DNA of 64,000 bases, from contig JAEUBA010000095.1 of assembly GCA_018257865.1 (NCBI GenBank), positions 56,429 to 120,428 on the forward strand, read 5' to 3'. The notes beneath the pieces are model-generated. The model searched no databases and had not been told where the DNA came from. It saw only the letters and a program-made list of their open reading frames with translations. Positions 45,777-57,804 of the stretch are shown here, in pieces. The stretch's first letter is position 1. Each line of letters starts with the position of its first letter. Source of the DNA: Stereocaulon alpinum (lineage: Eukaryota > Ascomycota > Lecanoromycetes > Lecanorales > Stereocaulaceae). The translations under genes were made by a program, and so were the position numbers.

Positions 45777-46338
45777 TTTGTTCAATCGATTTGGTTGTGT
45801 GACCGACGCGTCAGGCGTGGTACTATATCTACATCCTGTCAGAATCGTCGCAATATTCTTTGTGTGACATCACTTTCCTACTGACTGACTGGTTGGCGAA
45901 CATCTTCAAATTTATTTCGAGACGGTGTGCGATATAGCAAGACGTGGGTTCCATGGTCCATAAATGTATTAAGACCAGCCTTGTGAAGGAATTTCAATTG
46001 ACCATAGCTGTTGCCTCATTCTTTACAAATTCCAAGTCACAGGACGTCATGCAGATGCGATCCACACTGTGAACGAATCAGACTGAATTACTCCTAGTCT
46101 GCCTTGCCAAGGCAAGTCACTGCCGATTGGCTGCCTCACTTCTTTAGTACCTCGACGCTGTGCGCAATATTGAACAGATGTACTGAAACCCTGTTAGACA
46201 TGAGATACTCTAATCGGGCGCACGAAGAGGACCATTCGGGTTACCACACCATAGACAGGCCCCACGGGGCGTGGAAGCATCGACACTAAGACTGCAAACG
46301 GCTTAGACAGGGTTCTGCGACAACCAGCTAGAGCTTAG
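45777..46338. other. Boundary zone, no gene recognised
   Basis: This is the last stretch of roughly balanced composition before the AT-rich island. Small open frames without support. Confidence 0.4.
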
Positions 46339-49300
46339 TGTTACGGTCCTGATTCAGAGGTCTTAGTATTAGGCATGGAGGTGGCAAATTAGCATAGAGA
46401 TAGCTTAGTATATCGGTTAATATAGCTTCTTAATTAGGACTAGCGGCGAGCTAGCCTTTAAGATATTAAGTATATAGAGCTCCCTAATTTCTTTTTCTTC
46501 TTCTTCGTCCTATTTTTTAGATACTAAGCGTAGCCTATTAACTAAATCCTAATATAAGGTAATTTTCTTTAAAGCTGCCTTCTCCTACGATTACCTTTAG
46601 GCGAGCTATAATATAAAATAGGACTAATACCCCCTCTACTATAAAGTATTATATCTTACCCGTTCTTTTAGACTAAGGCTAAGCTTAGTAAGCTACCTAT
46701 TAATAAAAAGTACTACCTACTTAATAAGTAGGTACCTACTAATTAAATAATTAGTATATCCTAGAGAAAGCTAGATTCCTTTTTACTAAACCCCTAACTA
46801 CTTTTATATTAATACCTATACTTAAAAAACTCTAGTAATACGTATAATACTATACTTATATACCTCTTTATAAGAGTATATACTAAAGTATACCCTTTAA
46901 CTAGCTAGGATTTCTATCTACCTTAAGGAGTTAATTACTAGTAGCTATACCTTCCTCTTCTAACCCTAATAACCCCCTACTATTAATTAAGACTCCTAAA
47001 CTAGAAACTTTAGAGGACTTAAGCTTAGAAGAGATCTTTAGGGATATTAAAAATAACTTTACTACCGAAATTACTATTACTATTCCCCTATCTAATAATA
47101 AGATAGCTAACTAAATACCCCCCTTTACCCTAGCTTAGTAAGCTATTATTACTACTATTATTATAATAGCTTTAGCGGAATCCTAATCTAAGTAGGCTAC
47201 CTCTACTCTAACCCTACCTCTAAATAACTAGCGTTAATAGAGGTCCCTTACTACTAACCTTTAACTATTAGTAGACTACTACCTTCCTAAGCCTATACCT
47301 AGCAGGATAGCTATTAAACTATTAAAAATCTAATACCCTTAATCCTACTTTAGTAACTATATAGGGGAAGTCGAATATAATATATAGAAAATAGATATAA
47401 AGATTTTTATAGAGGAATACCCTATAAACTTTTAGGATAGAGTTAAGTAAGTCTCTATATACTATAAGTATACTTTAGGAGAGGCGAAAACCCTAATCCT
47501 TTAATATATAGACCTAACTTATACGTCTTCTATATATAATACCGCTAATATATTAAGGATACTAAATTAGTATTTCTTTAACTATAACTACGTTTAGTCT
47601 ACTTATTATATATACTATAAGCTTAAGATAGGTTCTATAAACTATAATAATTTTTAGGTTAAGTTTACCTACTTAATAACTACTAGAAAGATTAGTACTA
47701 AGCGTTAGTTTAAAGATTTATATAAGAAAATCTCTCCCGCCTTAAAGAGAAGCGTCTATATAGAAAAGTATAAGATAGTTAAGGACTATAGTACCTTAGA
47801 TAAGTATCTCGCTATCTTAGATCGAGAAATATAAAATATTAGGTTTAAGGAGATAGCTAGTAGGCCTTAGATAGAAATAAATACTAACCCTTATAATATC
47901 CTTAAAATAAGGAGTTAGTAAGTCCTCTTACCCCCTCTAACCCCTTATATAAATTACTAAGTTACCTTTAGAGGTATAACTACCCTTTCTTATCTACCGT
48001 CTCCTATACTAGTAGTACTAGCTTCCCCTTAGACGCCTACTAACTTACTATATAATAACTACGGTAAAATTAGCTACTAAGCGAATAACTATCCTTAAAA
48101 GCGTAGCTAATAGTCTCTTAAAAAAAAGATTTCGGAGATTATAGTTAGTAAGGAAATAGAGTCTAATGAGCTATTAGAAAACTCTTAGGCTATAGTAAAG
48201 TCTTTAGCTATAGTAGAAACCCTAATTTATAGAAGAATTTATAATTTAACTTTTAGGCCCTTATTAGAGGCTGCTAGTTCTTAGTTAATATAGAGCTAGG
48301 ATATAATAGATCTTTCGTTAAAACCTTTTTATATATTAATAGTAGAGCTAATATTTTCGGTATAATTAAAACCTCCCTTACCTTTACCCTTTCTAAGTCC
48401 TTTAGGATTCGCTTTATTAAGCTTTCTAAGCTAATTATTTTAACTAGCTATAATAGCTAGAGTAGCTCCCTAATTATAGTCGCTCTACTTCTTATAATAA
48501 TAATCGACTATTATTATATTAATTTTCTATTTTTAGTTATTAACTTAGGTTAGACTAACGTTCTTATTAGTTAGAAATTCTTAGAGTACTATAATATTAA
48601 GTAAGTCTATATAAAAGGGAAGAATAGCCTTAAATAGCCTACTAATATAGCTATTTAATAGTACTTTAATAAAAGAGTACTCCTCCCTATAACTTCGCTT
48701 AAGAAACTAATTTCCCTAGAGTACTAATAAGATACTAAGCGTTAGGATACTCTTTTTAAGGTAGATAAGTATTATTATAGCTAAGCTAGGCTTACCTCTA
48801 TTAACCCTAAGCTTTTAATAGACCGCTAGATTAATACCTTATCCTAAAGTATACTACCCTTTCTACGGTTAGCTTTAGTTTCTCCTACTCGCTTAAGATT
48901 ACCTAATTTATATAGCGGTAGGCTATTAAGTTTTATATAAGACTTAGAAAAACGCCTCGTTAAGATAGAGAACGCCCTCTAAGGGTTAGATATACTAGTT
49001 ATATTAAATCTAAAGACCTTACTAGCTAAGGCTTAACGCCCTAGCTATAACCCTTATAAGATAGATATTACCCTAATTTCCGCTATCGCGATATCTTATT
49101 TCTACCTTAGTAAGAAGTTTAGGAGACTTTCTAATTCTAATACTTTTATCGCCTCTATATAGGATTTTAAAGGCGAAATTAACTATAAAGTAGACTAATA
49201 CTAGGAGCGTCTTTTTCTTAAGCTTACTATAGTAGATATAAGCCTCTTACCTTAGGAAGTACTTAAGATTAAATACTAGGCTAATAAGGACTTAATAAGG

Positions 49301-50951
49301 ACTAAGCTTCTACTATAATACTAAGAGTTTATCTCTCTCTTTTTATAAAGAGACTCTAATATATTAGCTAATAGAAGGCTAGGTATAGACTATAAAATTA
49401 AGCTTACTAGTCTAAATACCTTAACGTTTAAGCCGCTATAAAAGATAACTAATAAGTAACTCTCTAAGGCTAAACGCTATATTATAGACTACCTCTATAA
49501 GGGATTTATTAAGCTATTAAATATACTATATATAGCTCTAATACTCTTCGCTAGAAAGGAAGATAGTAGCCTATATTTTTATATTAATTTTTAGAAGCTT
49601 AATAACTTAACTAAGAAAGATCCGTACCTACTCCCTCTAATAGATAAGATAATAGCTTAAATCTATAAGGCTAAGATCTTTATAAAGATCGACGTCTAAT
49701 AGGTATTCTACTAAGTAAGGATCTACTAGGACTTAGAGGACCTTATTAGCTTCCGTAGTTAATATAGTACCTTTAAGTATAAGGTAATACTATTTAGGTT
49801 AACTAACGCTTTAGCTACCTTCTAGCGCTTTATTAATAATATTTTAATAGAGTACCTTAATAACTTCTACTTAGCTTATATAGATAATATCCTTATCTAC
49901 TCTAAGACTCCTAAAGAGTATAAGATTTATATAAAGAAGGTTATAAAGATCCTATAAACTAATAACCTATAAGTAGATATTAAGAAGAGCGAGTTTAATA
50001 TTTAAAAAACTAAGTTTCTTAACTTTATTATTAGAGTTAATAGTATTAAGGTAAATCCGGAGAAGGTCGCTATTATTAAGACTTAGTAGTATATAAGTAA
50101 TATATAAGATATCTAAAGCTACCTAGGCTTCTATAACTTCTATAGAAGGTTTATTTAAGGGTATAGTAGGATTATAGCTCTACTTATCCGCCTAATAGTT
50201 AAGGATATACCCTTCTACTTTAATAATATCTATCGCTATATATAAGACTCCCTCCGCTAAGTACTCCTCTCTACCCCTATCCTTAAGTATTATAATCCCT
50301 ATAAGGAAACCCGCCTTAAGACGGATTCTTTAGACGGAATAGTTACCGATATCTTATTATAGAAGTATAAGGATAGCCTCTTCTACCTAGTAGGATACTT
50401 CTCTAAGATAATAGGTAATATAGAGCTAAATTACCTAATCTATAATAAGGAACTACTCGCGATTTTCCGCTCCTTTTAGTAGTATAAGCCGGAGCTCCTT
50501 AGGGTATAGAAGTCGGTTTATATATATACTAATTATAAGGCCCTAGAATACTTTATAACTATTAAGGACCTTATAGCTTACTAAGCTCGCTAGGCTAAGT
50601 TCTTTACTAACTTCTACTTTATAATTATATACCGTACGGGTATTACGAATACAGTAGCGGATATACTATTTTATAGAAAGTAGGATATTACGCCTTTAGA
50701 AGCCCGTAAATATATAATCTATAGCTAATAACTCCTCCTAAATAAGAAGGTTAACCCTTAGATACTAGAAGAAGTTATTATCTCTTCCCTTACTACCTAT
50801 CCGGACTATAACCTAGTTTAGATTATAGAAAAGGTTAAGCTATTACCCGTTACTACGCTAGTAGACCTAGAAGAGCTAGAGGAGTACTTAGAAGGTAAAG
50901 TACCTAATCCCGCCTTAGTAGCTATATATAACATTAAGGGTTATAATATTA
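46339..50951 (+). mobile_element. Gypsy-1: RIP-mutated Ty3/gypsy LTR retrotransposon, 3' part missing from window order
   Basis: The composition breaks sharply to AT-rich near 46,339, where a TGTTACGG sequence could be the 5' LTR start. Translating the plus strand past stops shows gag-like sequence (about 47,290-47,950), a degraded zinc knuckle (48,050-48,110), a protease region (48,290-48,640), reverse transcriptase (49,590-50,120, including a degraded YxDD box near 49,880) and RNase H (50,200-50,650). TAG/TAA codons occur at high density, consistent with C-to-T changes in CAG, CAA and TGG codons. The integrase is absent: the element is cut at 50,951 by the Helitron end. The element is not functional. 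LTR boundaries are not fixed. Confidence 0.75.
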
Positions 50952-52156
50952 CTAGAGAATACCTGTAAAAATCCAGATTTTTACTATTTTTACTAAGGAA
51001 TAATTCACCTCTACTACCTAGCCCTCGTTATCACGGTTCCTTAAACAATTCAGGTCTACTATCGATCCGTCAAGGCTATTAATTAGGCAATAGCACCTAA
51101 GTATATACTATATTCTTCATTAATTAGTTATTCGTATATTTATAACTATCCGGCCTAATAACATATAGATTCGCCTGCTTCGTAACCTATAAAAGCGATA
51201 TATAGAGCTGACTATAACTAAAAGCCGGCCGTAACTATAGGTTAATACCTACGAACTTTATAGATTACCCCTAGGACTTATTTATTATTATTATAAATAC
51301 CGGGCGGACTGGATATTACTTACGTATAAAAGGCGTAGGGATCCTCTTATTATTTTCCTTAGACTATAAGGGTATCTTAAAGAGTATTACCTTCTCGCTA
51401 TTATACGTACCGCCTATAATCTCGCCTTTAAAGATATACTTACTATACTATATAACCCGGAGCTAAGTCCTATTATAAAGCCGTAGCGGATTTAGGTTTT
51501 TAAGTAATATAACTAAAACACCTAGTTTAATATAGAGCTTATAGGGCGGTAGCGAGGCCTTATAAAATATATTAAAATATTTAATTAGAAAGAGGTCCTT
51601 ATCTTCTTTAGAAATAGCCTGATTAATACTTTAGTATATAGTAAGCTCGCTAGGTATCTGCGTTATAAGCTTACTATTAATCTTAGTAATATCCTTATTC
51701 GCAATAGTAAGAATAGCTCTTTAAGATAGATACTCTCTATCTACTATACCTAAGCGATATAGGTTTAGGTATACCTTATTAATTAACTTATTAATAGCGT
51801 TTTTAGGAACGTAGCTATAAGCCTAAGGTACTACGTCTTCCTTAGTAATAAAGCTCTTCCGAATACTAGACCCGTTCCCGATCTTAAGAAGATTAATAGC
51901 AAAAGCCCTTATATCAGTACGTATAGAATTAGTAAGATTAGGATTATTAAGTCGTTCGTTAATAGTTAGGTCTAATCGTATAGTATCCTACTAGAACTTA
52001 GCCTATTATATATAGGTATTAATAACCTAACTACTAGATCCGCTAGCTACTACTAGTAGGGTTTATTAAAAATTACCGTAGAAGTAGATAACCTTACCCC
52101 TAAACCACGCCCCCTTATTACTATAGATATCTTAAAGGCTTCGGCTTACAGCCTCT
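50952..52156 (-). mobile_element. Helitron, 3' portion (C-terminal helicase region and 3' end)
   Basis: The reverse strand of 51,250-52,130 matches the end of a Helitron Pif1-type helicase: a block like LLKNLNP, then EIIGGTYN, PVRPVF and INKS in the order of the terminal helicase motifs, with many stops. The element end is inferred at 50952: read on the minus strand, a 7-bp-stem hairpin (50967-50982) is followed 11 nt later by CTAG and then T, the classic Helitron 3' terminus. The element continues beyond the inserted retrotransposon at 62,008. Confidence 0.65.
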
Positions 52157-52161
52157 ATATT

Positions 52162-52410
52162 TGTTAACCCTTAAGCGTGTACGCGTTATAGCTACGCTAG
52201 CGTAATAATATTAATTAGGGTCTAGGGGCTTAGTAATAGTATTACTACTTAGGACTCCCCCGTGTTTTAGGGATCTTTAGAAATTAGTTCTACTACTACT
52301 CTACTACTAAGTAATATAATTATGTCTATTACTTAATACCTAAATCTAGTAACTTTACGTCTCTTATACCTTAGTACGCTAGCTTAGAGCCGGCGTCGCT
52401 AGCCTTTATA
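52162..52410 (+). repeat. Gypsy-2 left LTR
   Basis: 249 bp, starts TGTTAACCC and ends CCTTTATA (TA in place of the terminal CA). Pairs with 61754-62002. Confidence 0.92.
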
Positions 52411-55400
52411 GTTCTAATTTCTCTACCTTTTTAAGGGAGAGGCCTAAAGTTGCTATAATATTAGGTTAGACGCGCGGTTATACTACTATAACTATTACTA
52501 ACGCCGAAGAACCTAATAATATTAATAATAATAATAATCCTATAGAGAGCTATAGGACCGACGGAGAGTCTTAGTTAAATACCTCTAATTTAGATAACGC
52601 TAATCTTAAGTAACGCTTATAAGAAGCCTAAGCGACGAATCGCCGCCTAAAGTAACTACGCGAATTATTAGTATTAGAAGCTAAAAACGATATAATTTAA
52701 TACCCTAAGTTATAGAGTACTATTAGAATACCTATAGGGATAGTTTAAGAGGAGGAATAATATCCTACTACCGCTATATTAGTATAATTAGTTAATATTA
52801 CTAGCTAAAGGATTCCTTTACGTCTTATAACGCCCGCCTTTAGCGCGCCTATAAACCTACTTATTAGACTCTAAAGACCCTTAGTACTAAAAAGCTTTCA
52901 GCCTAAGAATATATAACCCTATAAGGGAATTAGCGAGGGTAAATACCTACGCTAGTTCGCTAACTTAGAGAAGAAGTTTCTTAAGAGTTTAGAGTACTTT
53001 ACTACCGAACTATTTAAGATAGTCTACTATATAGACGCCTTAAAAGATAACCTAAATTCCTAGTAGAATACCTACCTAAAGGACTATAGATAGGATAATA
53101 TAATATTCGAATTCTTTAAGTAATTCCTATATAGTTTAGTTATAGATCCTATTAACCGCCGTCTCCTCGCCTACGAAAGGTTTAAGGAGGTAAAGTAACG
53201 TTCTAACTAGAAAGTTACCGTATTTAAGGCCTACTTAGAGGAGTTAGAAGCTAACCTACCGCCTATAGCGCTGGAGCTTAAAGCTAACCTCTTCCTAGCT
53301 AAGCTAAGACCGGAGTTAAAGAATAAAATCTTAAGTACTAGTAAGGTATCTAATAATAGGGATAATATTATTACCTAAGCTATTATATAAGAGAATACTA
53401 TAGGGCGTAAGCGTTATAGAGGCGGCGGCTTAAGTACTTATAGAAAATTATTTAACTATAGGGCCTCTAAGTTATAAGGGAGCCGCCTATTAGAATAACG
53501 GATTTCTAAGCCTAATAGGCTAGGCCTAAGGGTTAATAGTTTATAGTTAGCGCGAAATAAATCTTATTTAAGGAGTCTAAAGTAGAAGACTAATTTAGAT
53601 TTAGTAACTAAGCTTATCTACTATTATTATAGAAAGCTAGGCTATATAAGCCTAAATTATCCTAATCGCAATAAGCCTATAACTTATACCGGTATTAGTA
53701 TAGTATTAGTAAAAAACGATCAGCCCCTATAACCGCCTTAGAAGTAGGGGAAGAAACCTAAAAAGTAGAGGCTAGTCCTTCTATCCTAACTAAGGGTTAA
53801 ATAATACTTAATACTAACCTATAGTAGGTTACTACTTTACTAGATACTAGATCGTAGCTTAATTTAATCTTCTAGAAGTTTATAGTTTAATAGGACCTAC
53901 TACCTTCTACCGCTAACTTACTATTACTAGAAGCTCTAAGTAGCTTTAGTATATACGTTTATAGTACCTATTAATTTAAGTATATACTTATTAATAGCTG
54001 GGGCTATAGTAAGGAGTATAGTATACTTTTCTATACTATTAATCTTAAGGGTCCTAACGTCGTAATTAGTATACTAAGGTTAAAGTAAATAAAGATTTTA
54101 CTCGATCCTTCGGCGGAGCAGTAGCGGTTTAAGGTTAATACTAAAAAGTTTTAGGTTAATAAGCCTACTATCTTTAGCTATTACCTTAAGAAGGAGCCTA
54201 AAGTTTATATAATTATATATACTATTATAGCGACTAATTACTTAGATAAAGGAAGCTTAGAATAGATTCTAAAGGAATTACTAAAGTTCTCTAATATCTT
54301 CTTAAATAAGAAAGTAGGAACCTTACCCTTATTAAAGGAAGATAACTACGCTATTTATATTAAGGATAGTAAGGAGCCGCCTTATAAGCCTCTTTATAAT
54401 CTATCTTAATCTAAGCTAGCGGAGCTACGGCGCTATCTTAATAATATACTCGTAAAAGGCTAGATATACTATTTAGTTTCTTTAGCCGGAGTACCTATCC
54501 TCTTTATATTAAAAAAGGATAATAGGCTACGTCTTTATATTAATTATTAGAGGTTAAATATAGTAACTATTAAAAATTAATACCTATTACCTCTAATTAC
54601 TAAGATATTAGACCGCCTATATAGGGCTAAAAAGTTTATAAAGTTAGACTTAAAGGATACCTATTATAGGATCTGAATTAAAGAAGGTAATAAGTAGAAG
54701 ACTGCGTTCTATACCCGCTATAGCTACTTTAAATACTTAGTTATACCTTTTAGGCTCGCTAATACCCTAGTAACGTTTTAAGCGTATATTAATAAGGCTC
54801 TTATAGGGCTTATTAATATTTCGTATATTATCTATCTTAATAATATCTTAATTTATAGCGCGAACCTAGCGGACTACTAGTAGTATATTTAGTAAGTACT
54901 AGAATAATTATATTAGTTCTCACTTTTCGCTAACCTAAAGAAGTGTTAGTTTAGTACTAAACGGGTTGAATTTCTTAGATTTATTATATCTACTAATAGC
55001 GTAGTAATAGATTAGGAACGCGTAGCGATAATTAGGGAATAGCTTAGGCTAGAGACCTTTTAAGATATATAAGTCTTTTTAGGCTTTGCAAATTTCTACT
55101 AGTAGTTTATTTATAATTACGCCGCTGTTACTACGCCTCTAACCGACTTACTTAAAGGCAGCAAGGACGGGAAAAAGGTAGGTTAACTTTAGTAAAATAA
55201 TAGTACTAAAGGTACTTTTTAAAAGCTTTAGGATATCTTTTCTAGTACGCCGTTTCTCCGCTACTTTAACCTAGAAGTAAAGTTATATATAGAAACTAAC
55301 GCCTCTAACTTTACTATTATAGTAGTACTTACGTAGCTGGATAATAATAGCTACTAGTACCTAATTACCTTTTAGTCTTAGAAGATAATTCCTGCGGAGC

Positions 55401-55649
55401 AGAATTATAAGGTTTATATTATGGCCTGATTCTATAAGAGTGTAAGATAGTTCTATTCTTATCTAGCTATTATACTACTTCTATTAGGTACTAAGCTCTT
55501 GGTATAAGCTAAGAGCTTAGCACTACGGTTAGACTAAACTATAATAAAGGAATACTATAATAGAGGAACTATAATAGTGCTACTAATAAAGATAAAAGGC
55601 TGCGCCCTTATAGTTATAGCTGAAGCGCCGGCTAATATTATATTTATTC

Positions 55650-56960
55650 CTCTATAATATTACTATAGCAGTTGACTGCCTTATTATCCTCCTTACTAAG
55701 TTTCTTAAGTCCCTCTAGTACCGTACTCCGCTATTCCTTAAAATCGTCGCGTGTAATACGGTCTATAGATAGGAAAGCCTTAGTAATCTTATTAAATACG
55801 GCGTTAGCTTTTATAAGTAGGGTATTATTAAACTCCCTATTATTAGAGAGTTCGGCTATTTAGGTCTAGAACTTAATAATATCCTCTAACGCCTACTTAG
55901 CCTATAAATAATTTATTGCCGACTACTTTATTATATATTTATTATAGGCTTAAAGTAAAATCTATATACTATATAAGGCCGTAGCGAGTAGGACTACCTT
56001 CCCTTATACCTACTTAAGGTTATTATAGGTATAGTGCTTAGCTATAGTTATAGTTATCTTAATCTCTTTATCTAGGGCGAAGCGCCTCCCCCTACTAGCT
56101 AAGTTAATTAGGTCTTGCGTAAGCGTAGGCTTATTAGTAGGGGTTTTAGGCCTAGCTTTCTTACTAGGGGTTCTAGGTTTAGTATTATTAACTCTCTATC
56201 TTTTCTTATTACCTGCCTTCGGTTTAGCCGCTGTAGTCCTAGTAGTCCTAGGACGTTTAGCTTCCTTCGGCCTAGTTATCTCCTCTTAAATAGTATCGGC
56301 CTTTAGCTGAGCTGCCTTAGCCCTAGTTATCTTAGGACGTTTAGCTTCCCTATTCGGCCTAGTTATCTTAGGCTGTTCCTACTCCGCTGCCTTTGGCTCT
56401 TTAGCAAGTCCCTTAGGATAGACTTATATCTTAGCTTTCTTTCCCGTGTTAATCTTAGGTGGCTTAGGCTCAGTGCTGGCCTCACTAGGAGGGGGAATAT
56501 TGATAATAACGGTAGCACTGCTTAGCTCCTGTATAATACACGTGGCTTGAGATACTGCTCGAGAAGTAGCAGGAGGTATCTCGTTGTCTAATTACTGAGA
56601 TGAATTACTAGTTGGTGGCGTGACTGTGCTCTGTTAGAGGTGGTACTTAAAGGCCTTAACGTCTGTCCGTAATACTGCTTTATTGATTGCCTAGCTGTCC
56701 GGCTAGGCTACCTAAGGAGTAAAGCTTAGGTCTGCGGAAGCCTCTTATACAGCTAACCTAGTACGGGTTGTTTATACTGATAGTTCTTATAAACGGACTC
56801 GTTCTGGCTGAGGGTATACGGTAGTAATACTCCTAATAGTAGAACGAGTGCTCTGCGAGATAATATTATAGTAGGTATATCCGCTCTCTAAGAATAAGTA
56901 GAGCTGGTATACCTTAATAATAATACTGCGGGGTAAGTCCTATATTAGAGGCGGTAACGA
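55650..56960 (-). pseudogene. Basic Lys/Pro/Thr-rich protein encoded inside the 2.4-kb LTR element
   Basis: On the minus strand a coherent frame runs from about 56,960 to 55,650, interrupted only by TAG/TAA codons that look like RIP-hit Trp and Gln codons. It begins with an Ala/Ser/Asp segment (ADLSFTP...AINKAVLRTDVKAFKYHL), continues with PPATSRAVSQATCIIQELSS, then a strongly basic region with repeated ITRP(K/N)-EAKRP units and AAKPKAGNKKR, and ends with a predicted helical part (FNNTLLIKANAVFNKITKAFLSI, LEGLKKLSKEDNKA). Exact ends are uncertain. It is not gag-like in any motif I know; it could be a non-autonomous element's own gene or captured host sequence. Confidence 0.5.
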
Positions 56961-57644
56961 CGATAAAGAAGCCAGCTTAGCTGTTTCCTTCTGCTAGAAT
57001 AACGAAAGAAGTACGATATAAGAGTATATAAGTAGGAAGTAATTAATAGGTTCCGGAAGGCTTTTATAATAAGTAGTAAGGTAAGGAGGTTCCCTTATAA
57101 AAGTAGGAATTTGTTAGGAAAATAAGGTAGGAGGTACCTACCTTCCGTTCTATAGTTAAGATATACTAAGCGTTCCTTCCTAATTCGGTAACTTATATAG
57201 TATAATAAGGTGAGGCCTAAAAGACCTAGTAGGCTAGCTGTAGCGTAGTAGAAGCTGTAGATATAGTATTCCTTTTATACCTATCTGGTATTAGGGCTCT
57301 GCGGGTCGGCTAGACGGTTATCGTTACGTCGTAATAAGGTCGGAGTAGCAAAATTGCGGGTGCGGATATAGCGGCGTTAACCTGCTTGCAGACCTGCTAG
57401 TAGAAGGCGTTAATAGGAGGTAGGGTACTGCTAACTGCTGAAGGCTTTAATAAGGAAGTAAGATAGGTACGGAAGCGTCTTATAAGGGCTGTTAGGGTCT
57501 TCGCGAACTAAGCTTTAGAGTTTCCGAACGGAAGATAAGCGGAGGTAGGTTGGATTTAGTACTATAAAGATAGCTATTAGTATATAAGACGATTAAATAG
57601 TGTCTCTATATATTAGTTTTGGCTACTAGAGCCGTTGCTACTAT

Positions 57645-57804
57645 TATTATAGCCTGATTCTATAAGAGTGTAAGATAGTTCTATTCTTATCTAGCTATTA
57701 TACTACTTCTATTAGGTACTAAGCTCTTAGTGCAAGCCAAGAGCTTAGCACTACGGTTAGACTAAACTATAATAAAGGAATACTATAATAGAGGAACTAT
57801 AACA
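57645..57804 (-). repeat. Right LTR of the 2.4-kb element
   Basis: 160 bp, starts TATTATAGCC and ends ACTATAACA. Mate of 55417-55576. Confidence 0.9.

Noticed and set aside
55672..56306. Plus-strand open frames in the 2.4-kb LTR element
   Set aside because: The opposite strand shows the coherent coding pattern with RIP-type stops; the plus frames are low-complexity Ser/Leu shadows.
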